Assembly: GCF_019977735.1 (NCBI RefSeq)
Contig: NZ_AP025018.1
Span: forward strand, 186,001 to 250,000
Direction: 5' to 3'
DNA length: 64,000 bases
DNA from: Calothrix sp. PCC 7716
GTDB taxonomy: Bacteria > Cyanobacteriota > Cyanobacteriia > Cyanobacteriales > Nostocaceae
The notes beneath the pieces were generated by a model that saw nothing but the letters and a program-made list of their open reading frames with translations, did not search any database and was not told the DNA's origin. Made by a program: the position numbers and the translations under genes. Shown here piece by piece: positions 50,696 through 58,362 of the stretch; position 1 is the stretch's first letter, and each line of letters starts with the position of its first letter.

Positions 50696-51818
50696 AATTT
50701 TGGACTTTGGTAGGTAATATCAAAGAAAATTGGGCGCCTCCTCCTGGTAAACTGTGGGCCCAAAGATTCCCACTATGGTCTAATACTATTTTTTTGGCTA
50801 TGGTTAATCCTAGTCCTGTACCACCTTGGCGCCGTGAATAAAAAGGATTAAAGATTTTTTGCATGTCCTCTTGTGATATTCCTTGCCCTTGGTCAGAAAT
50901 TTTAATTAGTGCTTCAGAATTAAAAATTTGCCAGCTAATGGTAATGGCGCCTTCTTTAGGGCTAAAGTGAATAGCGTTACTAAGTAAATTATCAAACACT
51001 TGCTTCATCTGTAATTTGTCTAATGGTAATGTAGCAGATGATTCAGGAATATTAACCTTTAATTTTTTTTGGTTAATCAAGGGTAAAAAAGACTTTATAC
51101 TTTCGTCTACTAGGCTTTTTAAGTCTTGAGGAGTTACTCTTAATATGGTTTGTTGACCGCAAGAGATAATGTCGGTTAGATTTGCATCTAAATCGTCTAC
51201 GCTCTCACAAATCACTTGCGCTTGCTCTTGCCAAGAGCTATCTTGCAACCCCAAAAATAGATTATGTGCGTAAAGTTTTATCAATGCTAAGTAGTTCCGC
51301 AGTTGATGACCAACTTTATGAAGAACATGCTCTAGTAATTCAATTTTAGACTTTTGCTGTAAGTTTTCTGAGTTTATATCTAAATATTGAGTCAAAGACA
51401 TTGCAGCATTTTTTACATACTTTCTAAAGTTTAGAGGTAGTGGTTGATGACTAAGAATTTGAATATATTCTGGTTTCTGATTTTTGTAGCCAATAGGGCA
51501 AACATAACCGAAATATTCAAGATTAACGTTAAATTCATGTACATGCCAAATATCAGGAAAATCTGTCAACCAAGTTTCTGACCTCAAATATGCTATCTCT
51601 CGTTGGGATAAACGAGGTTGTTCTTCTGCGTATTTTAGGACTTCTTGATAAGTTTTTGATACCAAGTCATAGTAAAAAATACGGATAAAGTAAATAGGAT
51701 AATGAGAGGTTAATTGCTCTGCTTGCAGTTTTATAAACCCTTCTAAAGAAGGGGTTTTTTCAAGGTGCAAGTGATTTGTTGGTTTGAGATATAAGCCGAG
51801 AGTCATAGCTTTACTCAC
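50679..51818 (-). CDS. Cytosolic sensor histidine kinase
   Basis: A 379-residue protein without membrane segments; the first in-frame Met and a second Met at codon 5 are both possible starts. The N-terminal sensor region (about 1-150) is unassigned. The dimerisation helix holds His171 in KVGHQLRNYLALIK, followed by an HATPase domain with N box DNLLSNAIHFSP, G1 DQGQGIS and G2 GGTGLGLTIAKKI. It would phosphorylate the downstream NarL-type regulator. It heads the four-gene operon. Confidence 0.93.
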   Translation of the reverse strand: MSKAMTLGLYLKPTNHLHLEKTPSLEGFIKLQAEQLTSHYPIYFIRIFYYDLVSKTYQEVLKYAEEQPRLSQREIAYLRSETWLTDFPDIWHVHEFNVNLEYFGYVCPIGYKNQKPEYIQILSHQPLPLNFRKYVKNAAMSLTQYLDINSENLQQKSKIELLEHVLHKVGHQLRNYLALIKLYAHNLFLGLQDSSWQEQAQVICESVDDLDANLTDIISCGQQTILRVTPQDLKSLVDESIKSFLPLINQKKLKVNIPESSATLPLDKLQMKQVFDNLLSNAIHFSPKEGAITISWQIFNSEALIKISDQGQGISQEDMQKIFNPFYSRRQGGTGLGLTIAKKIVLDHSGNLWAHSLPGGGAQFSLILPTKVQNYEHDK

Positions 51819-51933
51819 CTTCGCAATTAAGTGTATCTTCTATCTTCTAAAGTTATAGGCGCCGACTCATATGGGATTATGCATTATAGGGCTGTTATCG
51901 TAATGTTGCTTAATATTACTTAATGACACGCAA

Positions 51934-52087
51934 AGAAACCGGGCTTCTATGTGATATTTTGCTTTTTTTTTCTAGTTTGCTGTCAGAAGTCCGGTTTCTG
52001 AAATTGTCGCGAAGAAGCGAAGAAACCGGGCTTCTATGTGATATTTTGCTTTTTTTTCTAGTTTGCTGTCAGAAGCCCGGTTTCTGA
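51934..52087. repeat. Two direct copies of an AGAAACCGGGCTTCT hairpin unit
   Basis: Each copy is about 70 bp: AGAAACCGGGCTTCT, then TATGTGATATTTTGC, a T8-9 run, TCTAGTTTGCTGTC and the closing AGAA-GCCCGGTTTCT arm. The first copy has one arm mismatch (AGAAGTCCGG). They fill half of the 324-bp divergent region between the histidine kinase and the second Pvc16-like gene. No clear promoter elements are identified. Confidence 0.9.
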
Positions 52088-52142
52088 AGTATCGACAAAA
52101 GTCTAATTACCCAAGGGGTTTGACTGGCGACATAATATTGAC

Positions 52143-53006
52143 ATGCTTATTTTTATTCTTCAAACCTTAGCATCTATTCTCGCTGGAGGAACATCGCTTA
52201 CTAGTACGGAGCAAATAGAGTTTAGCCATCCGAGTAATCGTAAAGAAGAAGGTGGGGGGCCAATACTCAATTTATATATTTATGATATTCGTGAGAGTAA
52301 GCAAATCCAACATTCGGGACGACAAGTTGAACGCAAGCTGACACAAGCCTTGCAACCTGCTTCTGTGAATTGGTCACCGACTTGGTTTGATGTGTCTATG
52401 GTGCTAACGGCTTGGGATAGAACGGCATTGGGTGAGCATTATTTGCTTTCGCAAGCTTTATCGTTACTGCTGCGTCACCGTGCGTTAAAGGAAGAGTTTT
52501 TGGTTCCGGAATTGCGCGGTTATGGCAATTTGAATATGACGGTTTCTGTAGAGCCACAAATTGAGGCTGGGTCTTTGTGGAGTGCGCTAACTATACCTTT
52601 ACGACCTGCTTTGTATTTAATGGTGACAGTTCCTGTAGAACCACAAATGTCTTTAGTATCTTTAGTTTGGGAACGAACTTTTCGAGTTAGTAATACTTTT
52701 GATAATACTCAAGGTGACAATGGAAATGGAAATGGAACTATTGAAACTATCACCAAGCGGCTAGTAATTGCAGGAATAGTTATAAATGCTGTTAGCAATC
52801 TACCAATAAAGGGAGCGGAAATTAAGGTGACAGGAATACGAAAATCAGCTACCACCAATAAAGAGGGGTTATTCTACTTTGAAGAGCTTCGCAATGGTCA
52901 CTATGTGTTAGAGGTTAGCTGTCTAGGTTATTTACCTTGTCAAGTTAATGTCTTGGTAGATGGTTTAATTTGTTCCTTCAAAGAAATTTCGTTAAGTTCT
53001 GTGTAG
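52143..53006 (+). CDS. Second Pvc16-like protein with carboxypeptidase-regulatory-like domain
   Basis: A 287-residue protein. Residues 1-185 are DUF4255/Pvc16-like (GGGPILNLYIYDIRESKQ, ALGEHYLLSQALSLLLRH). Residues 205-285 form a carboxypeptidase-regulatory-like beta sandwich (GIVINAVSNLPIKGAEIKV, TTNKEGLFYFEELRNGHYVL). The first Pvc16-like protein (17313) instead has an IPT/TIG-like domain. It begins block C, directly upstream of the sheath, matching the cap-sheath order in eCIS operons. Confidence 0.83.
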   Translation: MLIFILQTLASILAGGTSLTSTEQIEFSHPSNRKEEGGGPILNLYIYDIRESKQIQHSGRQVERKLTQALQPASVNWSPTWFDVSMVLTAWDRTALGEHYLLSQALSLLLRHRALKEEFLVPELRGYGNLNMTVSVEPQIEAGSLWSALTIPLRPALYLMVTVPVEPQMSLVSLVWERTFRVSNTFDNTQGDNGNGNGTIETITKRLVIAGIVINAVSNLPIKGAEIKVTGIRKSATTNKEGLFYFEELRNGHYVLEVSCLGYLPCQVNVLVDGLICSFKEISLSSV

Positions 53007-53111
53007 TGCTGAGTGCTGAGTGCTGAGTGCTGAGTGCTGAGTTCTGAGTGCTGAGTGCTGAGTGCTGAGTGCTGAGTGCTGAGTGCTGAGTGCTGAGTGC
53101 TGAGTGCTGAG
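53006..53111. repeat. Heptanucleotide (GTGCTGA)15 array
   Basis: About 15 copies of GTGCTGA, one with GTTCTGA, starting in the stop codon of the Pvc16-like gene. This is the STRR class of short tandem repeats known from heterocystous cyanobacteria. It lies between cap and sheath genes, 50 bp before the sheath start. Confidence 0.95.
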
Positions 53112-53149
53112 TGGGTGATTGGTTTTTTGATATTGAATTATTACGCATT

Positions 53150-53153
53150 GGAG
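53150..53153 (+). promoter_or_regulatory. Ribosome binding site of the sheath gene
   Basis: GGAG ends 8 bases before ATG 53162. It decides the start against an upstream in-frame GTG at 53111 at the edge of the STRR array. Confidence 0.75.
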
Positions 53154-53161
53154 ATATTTTC

Positions 53162-54823
53162 ATGCCAAGACTTGATTATTTTGCTCCTGGTGTCTATATC
53201 GAAGAAATAGACCGAGGTAGTCGTCCTATTGAGGGTGTTAGTACGGCGATTGCTGGATTTGTTGGCTTTACTGAAGATGTGCGCGGTGGGGCTGAGTTAT
53301 TCAAGCCAATGCTTGTTACGAACTGGACGCAGTATTTAAATTACTTTAGTCGTCCGAATTCGGATGGTTTTACTGATTTTAATGCTTATTTGCCTTTTGC
53401 GGTCTATGGCTATTTTATGAATGGTGGTGGTCGCTGTTGGATTACTAGTATTGGTACTTCGTTACCCGGCGCCCCCAAACCACCAGACCCACAACCAACT
53501 TCATTGCGAATAACGGGTCGAGGTAATCGTCCTTCGCTACGATTTGGTATGCGTCCAGAACAAATTGCAGCAGGCACTATTGCAGTATTAATTAGTGATA
53601 GTGGACCTCGTGCGTTACCAGAAGGAACTGAAGGGTCGGCGCCACCAAATACAGGTGAATATTTCAAGGTGCAAATTCGTCGAGGTGATGAAACTCTCGA
53701 AGAATATGACAACTTGACAATGAACCGCGAACCCAATGGTCAATTTGCAACTTATGCGGTTGCGGCATTGAGAAATTCGATGTTCGTTACAATTGAGGAT
53801 ATTTCACAGAGTGGACAACCTTTAGCACGTCGTCCTGGAAATGGACAATATGAACTTGCAGCACCAATAGTTACTACGGCGGTTGATACATTTTCGAGTG
53901 ATATTGAGGGTGTGCGCGATGACCGTACAGGGGTACGCGGTTTATTTGAAATTGATGAAGTCACAATGGTTGCTTGTCCTGACTTGATGCGTGCGTATCA
54001 ATCGGGATTGATGAACTTAGACCAAGTTCACGGCATTATGGAATTAATGATTAGCATGTGCGAAGGTTCCAATAGTGGGGATATTCCGAACCCACCTAAC
54101 CGCATGGTAGTTTTAGATTCACCTCCCGATTGTCCTAAACCGCAACAAGTTGTAGATTGGTTGAACCGATTTAATCGCCGTTCGATGTTCGGCGCCCTTT
54201 ATTATCCTTGGATTAAAGTTGCTAACCCACGCGACCGTGGCAACCCAATTAGTGTTCCTCCTTGTGGTCATGTTATGGGTGTTTGGGGACGGACTGATGA
54301 GACTCGCGGAGTTTATAAGGCGCCTGCCAATGAAGTTCCTAGAGGAGTAATTGGTTTAGATTACGATACAAATTTTCGTGAACAAGAACTTTTAAACCCA
54401 ATTGGTATAAATTGTATTCGTAGATTTCCGAACCGAGGTATTCGGATATGGGGCGCCCGTACTCTTGTTGAGCCAGATAAAACCGAATGGCGTTATATCA
54501 GTGTTCGTAGATTGATTAGCTACATTGAAAAATCTTTAGAATTAGGTACTCAATGGGTAGTATTTGAGCCTAACGACGAAGATTTGTGGGCACGTGTGCG
54601 ACGAACAGTAAGTAATTTCTTGGAAAGAATTTGGCGTGAAGGTGCATTATTTGGCGCCTCACCAGAACAAGCTTTTTACGTGAAATGCGACGAAGAATTA
54701 AATCCACCAGATACCAGAATTTTAGGTCGCTTATATATCGAAGTTGGTGTATGTCCCGTTAGACCAGCAGAGTTTGTCATTCTCCGTATCAGTCAATGGA
54801 ACGGAATAGAAGACGAAGAATAA
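53162..54823 (+). CDS. Contractile tail sheath protein
   Basis: A 553-residue protein. The start PRLDYFAPGVYIEEIDRGSRPI is the universal sheath N-terminus. The middle contains an inserted strand-rich domain (about 120-240). The C-terminal third has the sheath core with FPNRGIRIWGARTL, WRYISVRRLISYIEKSLE and ANDED-type FEPNDEDLWARVRRTVSNFL. Contraction of this sheath drives the inner tube. This is the only sheath gene in the window. It is followed 31 bp later by the tube genes. Confidence 0.96.
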   Translation: MPRLDYFAPGVYIEEIDRGSRPIEGVSTAIAGFVGFTEDVRGGAELFKPMLVTNWTQYLNYFSRPNSDGFTDFNAYLPFAVYGYFMNGGGRCWITSIGTSLPGAPKPPDPQPTSLRITGRGNRPSLRFGMRPEQIAAGTIAVLISDSGPRALPEGTEGSAPPNTGEYFKVQIRRGDETLEEYDNLTMNREPNGQFATYAVAALRNSMFVTIEDISQSGQPLARRPGNGQYELAAPIVTTAVDTFSSDIEGVRDDRTGVRGLFEIDEVTMVACPDLMRAYQSGLMNLDQVHGIMELMISMCEGSNSGDIPNPPNRMVVLDSPPDCPKPQQVVDWLNRFNRRSMFGALYYPWIKVANPRDRGNPISVPPCGHVMGVWGRTDETRGVYKAPANEVPRGVIGLDYDTNFREQELLNPIGINCIRRFPNRGIRIWGARTLVEPDKTEWRYISVRRLISYIEKSLELGTQWVVFEPNDEDLWARVRRTVSNFLERIWREGALFGASPEQAFYVKCDEELNPPDTRILGRLYIEVGVCPVRPAEFVILRISQWNGIEDEE

Positions 54824-54854
54824 CAAAATCAACTAAACAGGAGTTAAAAACAGT

Positions 54855-55310
54855 ATGCCAGGAGAATTTCTTACTGCTTGTAAATTTTACTTTGAAGCAG
54901 ATTCAATCACGGATAAATTTATCAAAGAAATTAGTGGTTTGGGTATAGAAAATACCCCTGCACAAGAGGTTCATGGCTCCAGTAGGTCGGGAAAACTCAT
55001 GCGTCAAGCAACACCTACTGTAGTAAAATTTACTAACATTACCATAAAAGTAATCGCTACTGATGACGTGGACTTATACCAATGGTATCAAAAGTGTAAC
55101 GAAGACATGGGAGACCCACGGCAATGGTTACAAAATCGTAAAACAGCTTCAGTAGTTGCTTACGACCAACAAGGTTCTGAAAAAGCACGTTGGGATATTG
55201 TTAATTGTTATCCCTGTAAATACACAGGGCCAACCTTAACTGCATCGGGTGGTGATATGGCAAATGAAACAATTGAATTAGTTCACGAAGGAATTAAACG
55301 TAAGAAGTAA
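54855..55310 (+). CDS. Tail tube protein (gp19-like), probable main tube
   Basis: A 151-residue protein with AGGAG about 11 bases before the ATG. The gp19-like fold is seen in FLTACKFYFEADSITDKFIKEISGLG, TPTVVKFTNITIKV, YQWYQKCNEDMG and ARWDIVNCYPCKYTGPTL. The position immediately after the sheath suggests the bulk inner-tube subunit. The hollow tube would carry cargo. Confidence 0.9.
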   Translation: MPGEFLTACKFYFEADSITDKFIKEISGLGIENTPAQEVHGSSRSGKLMRQATPTVVKFTNITIKVIATDDVDLYQWYQKCNEDMGDPRQWLQNRKTASVVAYDQQGSEKARWDIVNCYPCKYTGPTLTASGGDMANETIELVHEGIKRKK

Positions 55311-55319
55311 TAAAAAACA

Positions 55320-55811
55320 ATGGTACAAGCGGGTGGACAAAATCCTGAAATTCTTACGGCACATCGTTTCTATTTAGGACTAGCGCTAGACGGACAAAAA
55401 GAGTCTGATGCTTACTTTTTAGAGTGCCAAGGTTTTACCAGAACACAGGATGTAATTGAAATTTGTGAAGTTACTTCTCAAACTTGGGGAACTGGACAAT
55501 CTAAAGGTTTACCAGTCAGAACCAAAATTCCGGGCAATGTTAAGAGTGGCAATATTACTTTGCGTAGAGGTATGACTAACTCAGTTGCTTTTTGGAACTG
55601 GTTCGATAAAGTTCAGGCAGGTCAATGGGCAAAGCAACGAAAAATGGTTTCTTTGTCGATTTACAATCAAGCTAGTCAAGAAATTGCCAGATTTGAATTA
55701 GAAGGTGCTTGGCCCACTCGTTATAAACTTGCTGATGTTAACGCACGCAGTACAGAAATAGAAATAGAGGAAGTCGAAGTAGCTTTTGAGGAATTTAAAC
55801 GAGTCAAATAA
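55320..55811 (+). CDS. Tail tube protein paralog (gp19-like)
   Basis: A 163-residue protein 9 bp after the first tube gene. It has LTAHRFYLGLALDGQ, ITLRRGMTNSVAFWNWF and YNQASQEIARFELEGAWPTRYK, closely matching the tube protein at 45098 (LKRGVTDHPGFWNWI). Two or three tube paralogs are normal in eCIS, where the extra ones form the first rings on the baseplate. Confidence 0.9.
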   Translation: MVQAGGQNPEILTAHRFYLGLALDGQKESDAYFLECQGFTRTQDVIEICEVTSQTWGTGQSKGLPVRTKIPGNVKSGNITLRRGMTNSVAFWNWFDKVQAGQWAKQRKMVSLSIYNQASQEIARFELEGAWPTRYKLADVNARSTEIEIEEVEVAFEEFKRVK

Positions 55812-55812
55812 T

Positions 55813-56133
55813 ATGTTTGAGACAGAGTTTGAGTTCACATTGCCTAAAGGATATATTGATAACGACGGCAACCTCCATCGTAAAGGTGTAATGAGGTTAT
55901 CTACAGCAATAGACGAAATTTCACCTTTACGTGACCCACGTGTTAAAGCAAATGCTGCTTATGCGACGATTATTATTTTAGCGCGCGTAATTACTCGTTT
56001 AGGCGCCTATAATGAGGTGACTCCTGCAATAGTGGAAAGCTTTTTTAGCCAGGATTTAAGTTATCTTCAGGATTTTTATCGTCAAATTAATGGGTTAGAA
56101 GAGGTGACTCCTCCAGTATTAATTCAGAATTAA
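55813..56133 (+). CDS. Phage tail assembly-type protein (chaperone-like), copy 1
   Basis: A 106-residue protein starting one base after the tube stop. The sequence FEFTLPKGYIDNDGNLHRKG followed by VMRLSTAIDEISPLRDPRV is diagnostic of the short tail-assembly proteins found in eCIS and tailed phages. It lacks the C-terminal zinc ribbon of its paralog downstream. It probably helps tube or tape-measure assembly. Confidence 0.85.
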   Translation: MFETEFEFTLPKGYIDNDGNLHRKGVMRLSTAIDEISPLRDPRVKANAAYATIIILARVITRLGAYNEVTPAIVESFFSQDLSYLQDFYRQINGLEEVTPPVLIQN

Positions 56134-56153
56134 GACATCATCAATTATTGTTT

Positions 56154-56531
56154 ATGCGTCGTAAGGAACTTTGTACTGAATTTAGTTTTACACTTCCTAG
56201 AGGATATATCGATGCGACTGAACGGGTACATCGTCATGGTGTAATGCGTTTAGCTACTGCCAAGGATGAAATTATGGTACAGCAAGAGCGTATAGTTCAG
56301 GAAAATTCTGCTTACGGCGCCTTAGTTATGCTGTCGCGAGTTATTTCTCGCTTAGGTAGTTTAAATTCTGTTACTCCTGAACAGTTGGAAGGGTTGGTCT
56401 TACAAGATATTTTTTATCTAAGAGAGTTTTATAACCGAGTTAATCAACAAGGTAATACCCATATTCCAACACAGTGTCCTCATTGTAATGCTGAATTTAA
56501 CATGAGGCTTGAATTGGCGGGGGAGTACTAA
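56154..56531 (+). CDS. Phage tail assembly-type protein, copy 2, with zinc ribbon
   Basis: A 125-residue paralog of the preceding gene (FSFTLPRGYIDATERVHRHG, VMRLATAKDEI). ATG 56154 is preferred to a TTG two codons earlier. The C-terminus adds CPHCNAEF, half of a zinc ribbon. Its last 19 bases overlap a -1 frame that continues as a DUF6760-like peptide, the arrangement of tail-chaperone frameshift genes. Confidence 0.85.
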   Translation: MRRKELCTEFSFTLPRGYIDATERVHRHGVMRLATAKDEIMVQQERIVQENSAYGALVMLSRVISRLGSLNSVTPEQLEGLVLQDIFYLREFYNRVNQQGNTHIPTQCPHCNAEFNMRLELAGEY

Positions 56532-56680
56532 GCTACCCCTCAGATACTTTGTATGAGGAGGTAGCTTTTATTGCTTATCATTTCCATTGGTCACAATCCG
56601 ATATTTTAAACCTAGAACATATTACTCGCCAACGATGGGTCGCGGAAATAAATAAAATTAACCAGAAAATCCACTATTAA
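56519..56680 (+). CDS. DUF6760-like small eCIS protein, no normal start codon; candidate -1 frameshift product
   Basis: A 53-codon frame ending TAA at 56678-56680, open back to 56513. It reads YPSDTLYEEVAFIAYHFHW and then LEHITRQRWVAEINKIN, the pattern of small DUF6760-type proteins following tail-assembly genes. No ATG, GTG or suitably placed TTG precedes the conserved part. The frame is -1 relative to the upstream gene, and a GCG-GGG-GAG tract with five Gs spans the overlap. Production as a -1 ribosomal frameshift extension, or from a rare ATT start, is therefore suggested. Confidence 0.6.
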   Translation, partial: GGVLSYPSDTLYEEVAFIAYHFHWSQSDILNLEHITRQRWVAEINKINQKIHY

Positions 56681-56698
56681 ACTAACAAAAACCTGAAT

Positions 56699-58279
56699 AT
56701 GAAAGTAAAAGTTGCAACATCTCCCACGGATACAAAATTTGAAGAATTAGACCTGACTTTAACAACCAGACGAGGAAGCGAATGTTTAATCGGTCGTTCT
56801 CCTGATTCTGATTTAGTTCTTGATAGCGATGATGTTAGTAGATTACATGGAAAGTTCTTTTCTCAAGGTGGGCATTATTATTTCTGTGATACTGGTAGTA
56901 GAAATGGCTCGATAGTAAACGGCAAACTCGCAGAAAAAGACCAATCTTACGCACTCAAAAATGGTGATATTATCCGCATTGGCGATTTTGTGCTAATGTT
57001 AGAAGATGAAATGCCAGACTCTCAGCAAGCAGAAACTGTAGTTAGAATTATTAACCCTTCTATTTTTTCTAACCGGCGCCAAAATGCTAATGTCGAAGTA
57101 CAGCAACCTGAACAAGTTAGCAATGTAGCTGAAGCTCAAATTGCTGTAGCTGAGGAAATAGTTTCAACCAATGGTCAAAGCAACGAGCTAGTAGAACAAA
57201 ATTTACAAGAAGAAGAAATAGTCAATACCTCTGAAGAAGTAAATACACAACCAGTTGAACAATTTGAACCAACTTTCATCCAGCCAGATGATGTTGCTGC
57301 ACCTGATAACGTCGCAGAGTCTTCGCACGAAACCGATAATATAGAGAATGAAGAACATCAAGAAGTAGGCGCCGAGCCTCAAACTGAAGACGTAACAAAC
57401 TTAGAACCAGATAATCAGGTCGTCGAGCATACTGCTGAGTATACTATTGTTCAAGCTAATGATATAGAGAATCAAGAAGAAGATGATATTGATGCCGAAC
57501 ATCAAACCGAGGATGTAACAAACTTAGAACCAGATAATCAGGTCGTTGAGCATACTGCTGAGTATACTATTGTTCAAGCTAATGATATAGAGAATCAAGA
57601 AGATGAAGATATTGGCGCCGAACATCAAACCGAGGATATTACAAATCAAGAACACGAAGAAGAAATAGAGGAAGAAATAGAAGAAGAAATAGAAGAAGTT
57701 GTGGATGATGAACACAGCGAGACAATAAACGAAGTAATAAACCACGATAGCGAGAACGTGGATGTAGAAACATCGTCTCAACAAGTAGAGGAAGAATTAG
57801 TGCCTGGATTAGTATCTGAAGAAGCTGTAGAAATTCAAGAACTAGAAGAAACAGAAGAAACAGAAGAATTACATGTACAACTTGCGAAAATTCTTGAAGA
57901 AAAGCAAATAGTACTTGTTGGTCACGATAGCAAAAAATCTGAACTGAATCAATTAGTTTCTGAACACGAGCAGTTTTTATCGTGCTGCTTAACAAGGACG
58001 TGGCAAAATTTCAGTGACGATTTGTATAAGCAAACAGGTTTAAGCGTTACTCAAGAAATTCCTCCACCAAATTCGGGAGGGTACCAAGCAATTAACTCGT
58101 TAGTTAATTCTGGAGAAATTTTAGCAGTTATTTTCCTTAGAGATTTAATGGCGCCTCAACCTGGTCAAGCTAATGAAGAAGCATTGTTAAGAATATGTAA
58201 TATTAACAATGTTTTACTTGCGACTAATGTACCAACAGCACAAGCAGTTGTTCACTATCTCAAAAATTTGAAAGATTAA
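56699..58279 (+). CDS. FHA domain protein with C-terminal methylglyoxal-synthase-like domain
   Basis: A 526-residue protein. An FHA domain (about 5-100) has IGRSPDSDLVL, SRLHGKFF and SRNGSIVNG. A long acidic disordered linker (about 115-385) contains a 41-residue direct repeat (period 123 bp). The C-terminal domain (about 393-520) aligns with methylglyoxal synthase: VLVGHDSKK with His409 at the position of E. coli His19, NSGGYQAINSLVNSGEI, LRDLM, ALLRICNINNVLLATNVPTA. Catalytic Asp71 is replaced by Tyr462, so the domain is probably a binding module. It lies 18 bp after the DUF6760-like frame, apparently in the sheath operon. Confidence 0.8.
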   Translation: MKVKVATSPTDTKFEELDLTLTTRRGSECLIGRSPDSDLVLDSDDVSRLHGKFFSQGGHYYFCDTGSRNGSIVNGKLAEKDQSYALKNGDIIRIGDFVLMLEDEMPDSQQAETVVRIINPSIFSNRRQNANVEVQQPEQVSNVAEAQIAVAEEIVSTNGQSNELVEQNLQEEEIVNTSEEVNTQPVEQFEPTFIQPDDVAAPDNVAESSHETDNIENEEHQEVGAEPQTEDVTNLEPDNQVVEHTAEYTIVQANDIENQEEDDIDAEHQTEDVTNLEPDNQVVEHTAEYTIVQANDIENQEDEDIGAEHQTEDITNQEHEEEIEEEIEEEIEEVVDDEHSETINEVINHDSENVDVETSSQQVEEELVPGLVSEEAVEIQELEETEETEELHVQLAKILEEKQIVLVGHDSKKSELNQLVSEHEQFLSCCLTRTWQNFSDDLYKQTGLSVTQEIPPPNSGGYQAINSLVNSGEILAVIFLRDLMAPQPGQANEEALLRICNINNVLLATNVPTAQAVVHYLKNLKD

Positions 58280-58283
58280 TAGT

Positions 58284-58352
58284 GATGAGTGCTTAGTTAA
58301 GAGTCTACACTCAGCACTCATCACTCAGCACTCAGCACTTTCTACTCAGCAC
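58284..58352. repeat. CACTCAG heptamer repeats
   Basis: Degenerate copies of (A/G)CACTCA and its complement TGAGTGC lie in the 83-bp gap before the CHASE2 kinase, making a snap-back structure (GATGAGTGC with GCACTCATC). It is the same STRR family as the array at 53006, read in reverse. Confidence 0.8.
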
Positions 58353-58362
58353 TATTATATTT

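Noticed and set aside
53006-53111. CRISPR or coding region
   Set aside because: It is a plain heptamer STRR with no spacers; the apparent reading frames change with each stop-free repeat phase.
17313-56680. Prophage
   Set aside because: There is no capsid, portal, terminase, integrase or lysis gene; the AAA+ ATPase, DUF4157 and Pvc16-like proteins indicate an eCIS.
57524-57995. Minus-strand open frames rich in Phe/Leu/Tyr
   Set aside because: They are antisense to the acidic GAA/GAG-rich linker of the FHA-MGS protein, which yields hydrophobic shadow frames.
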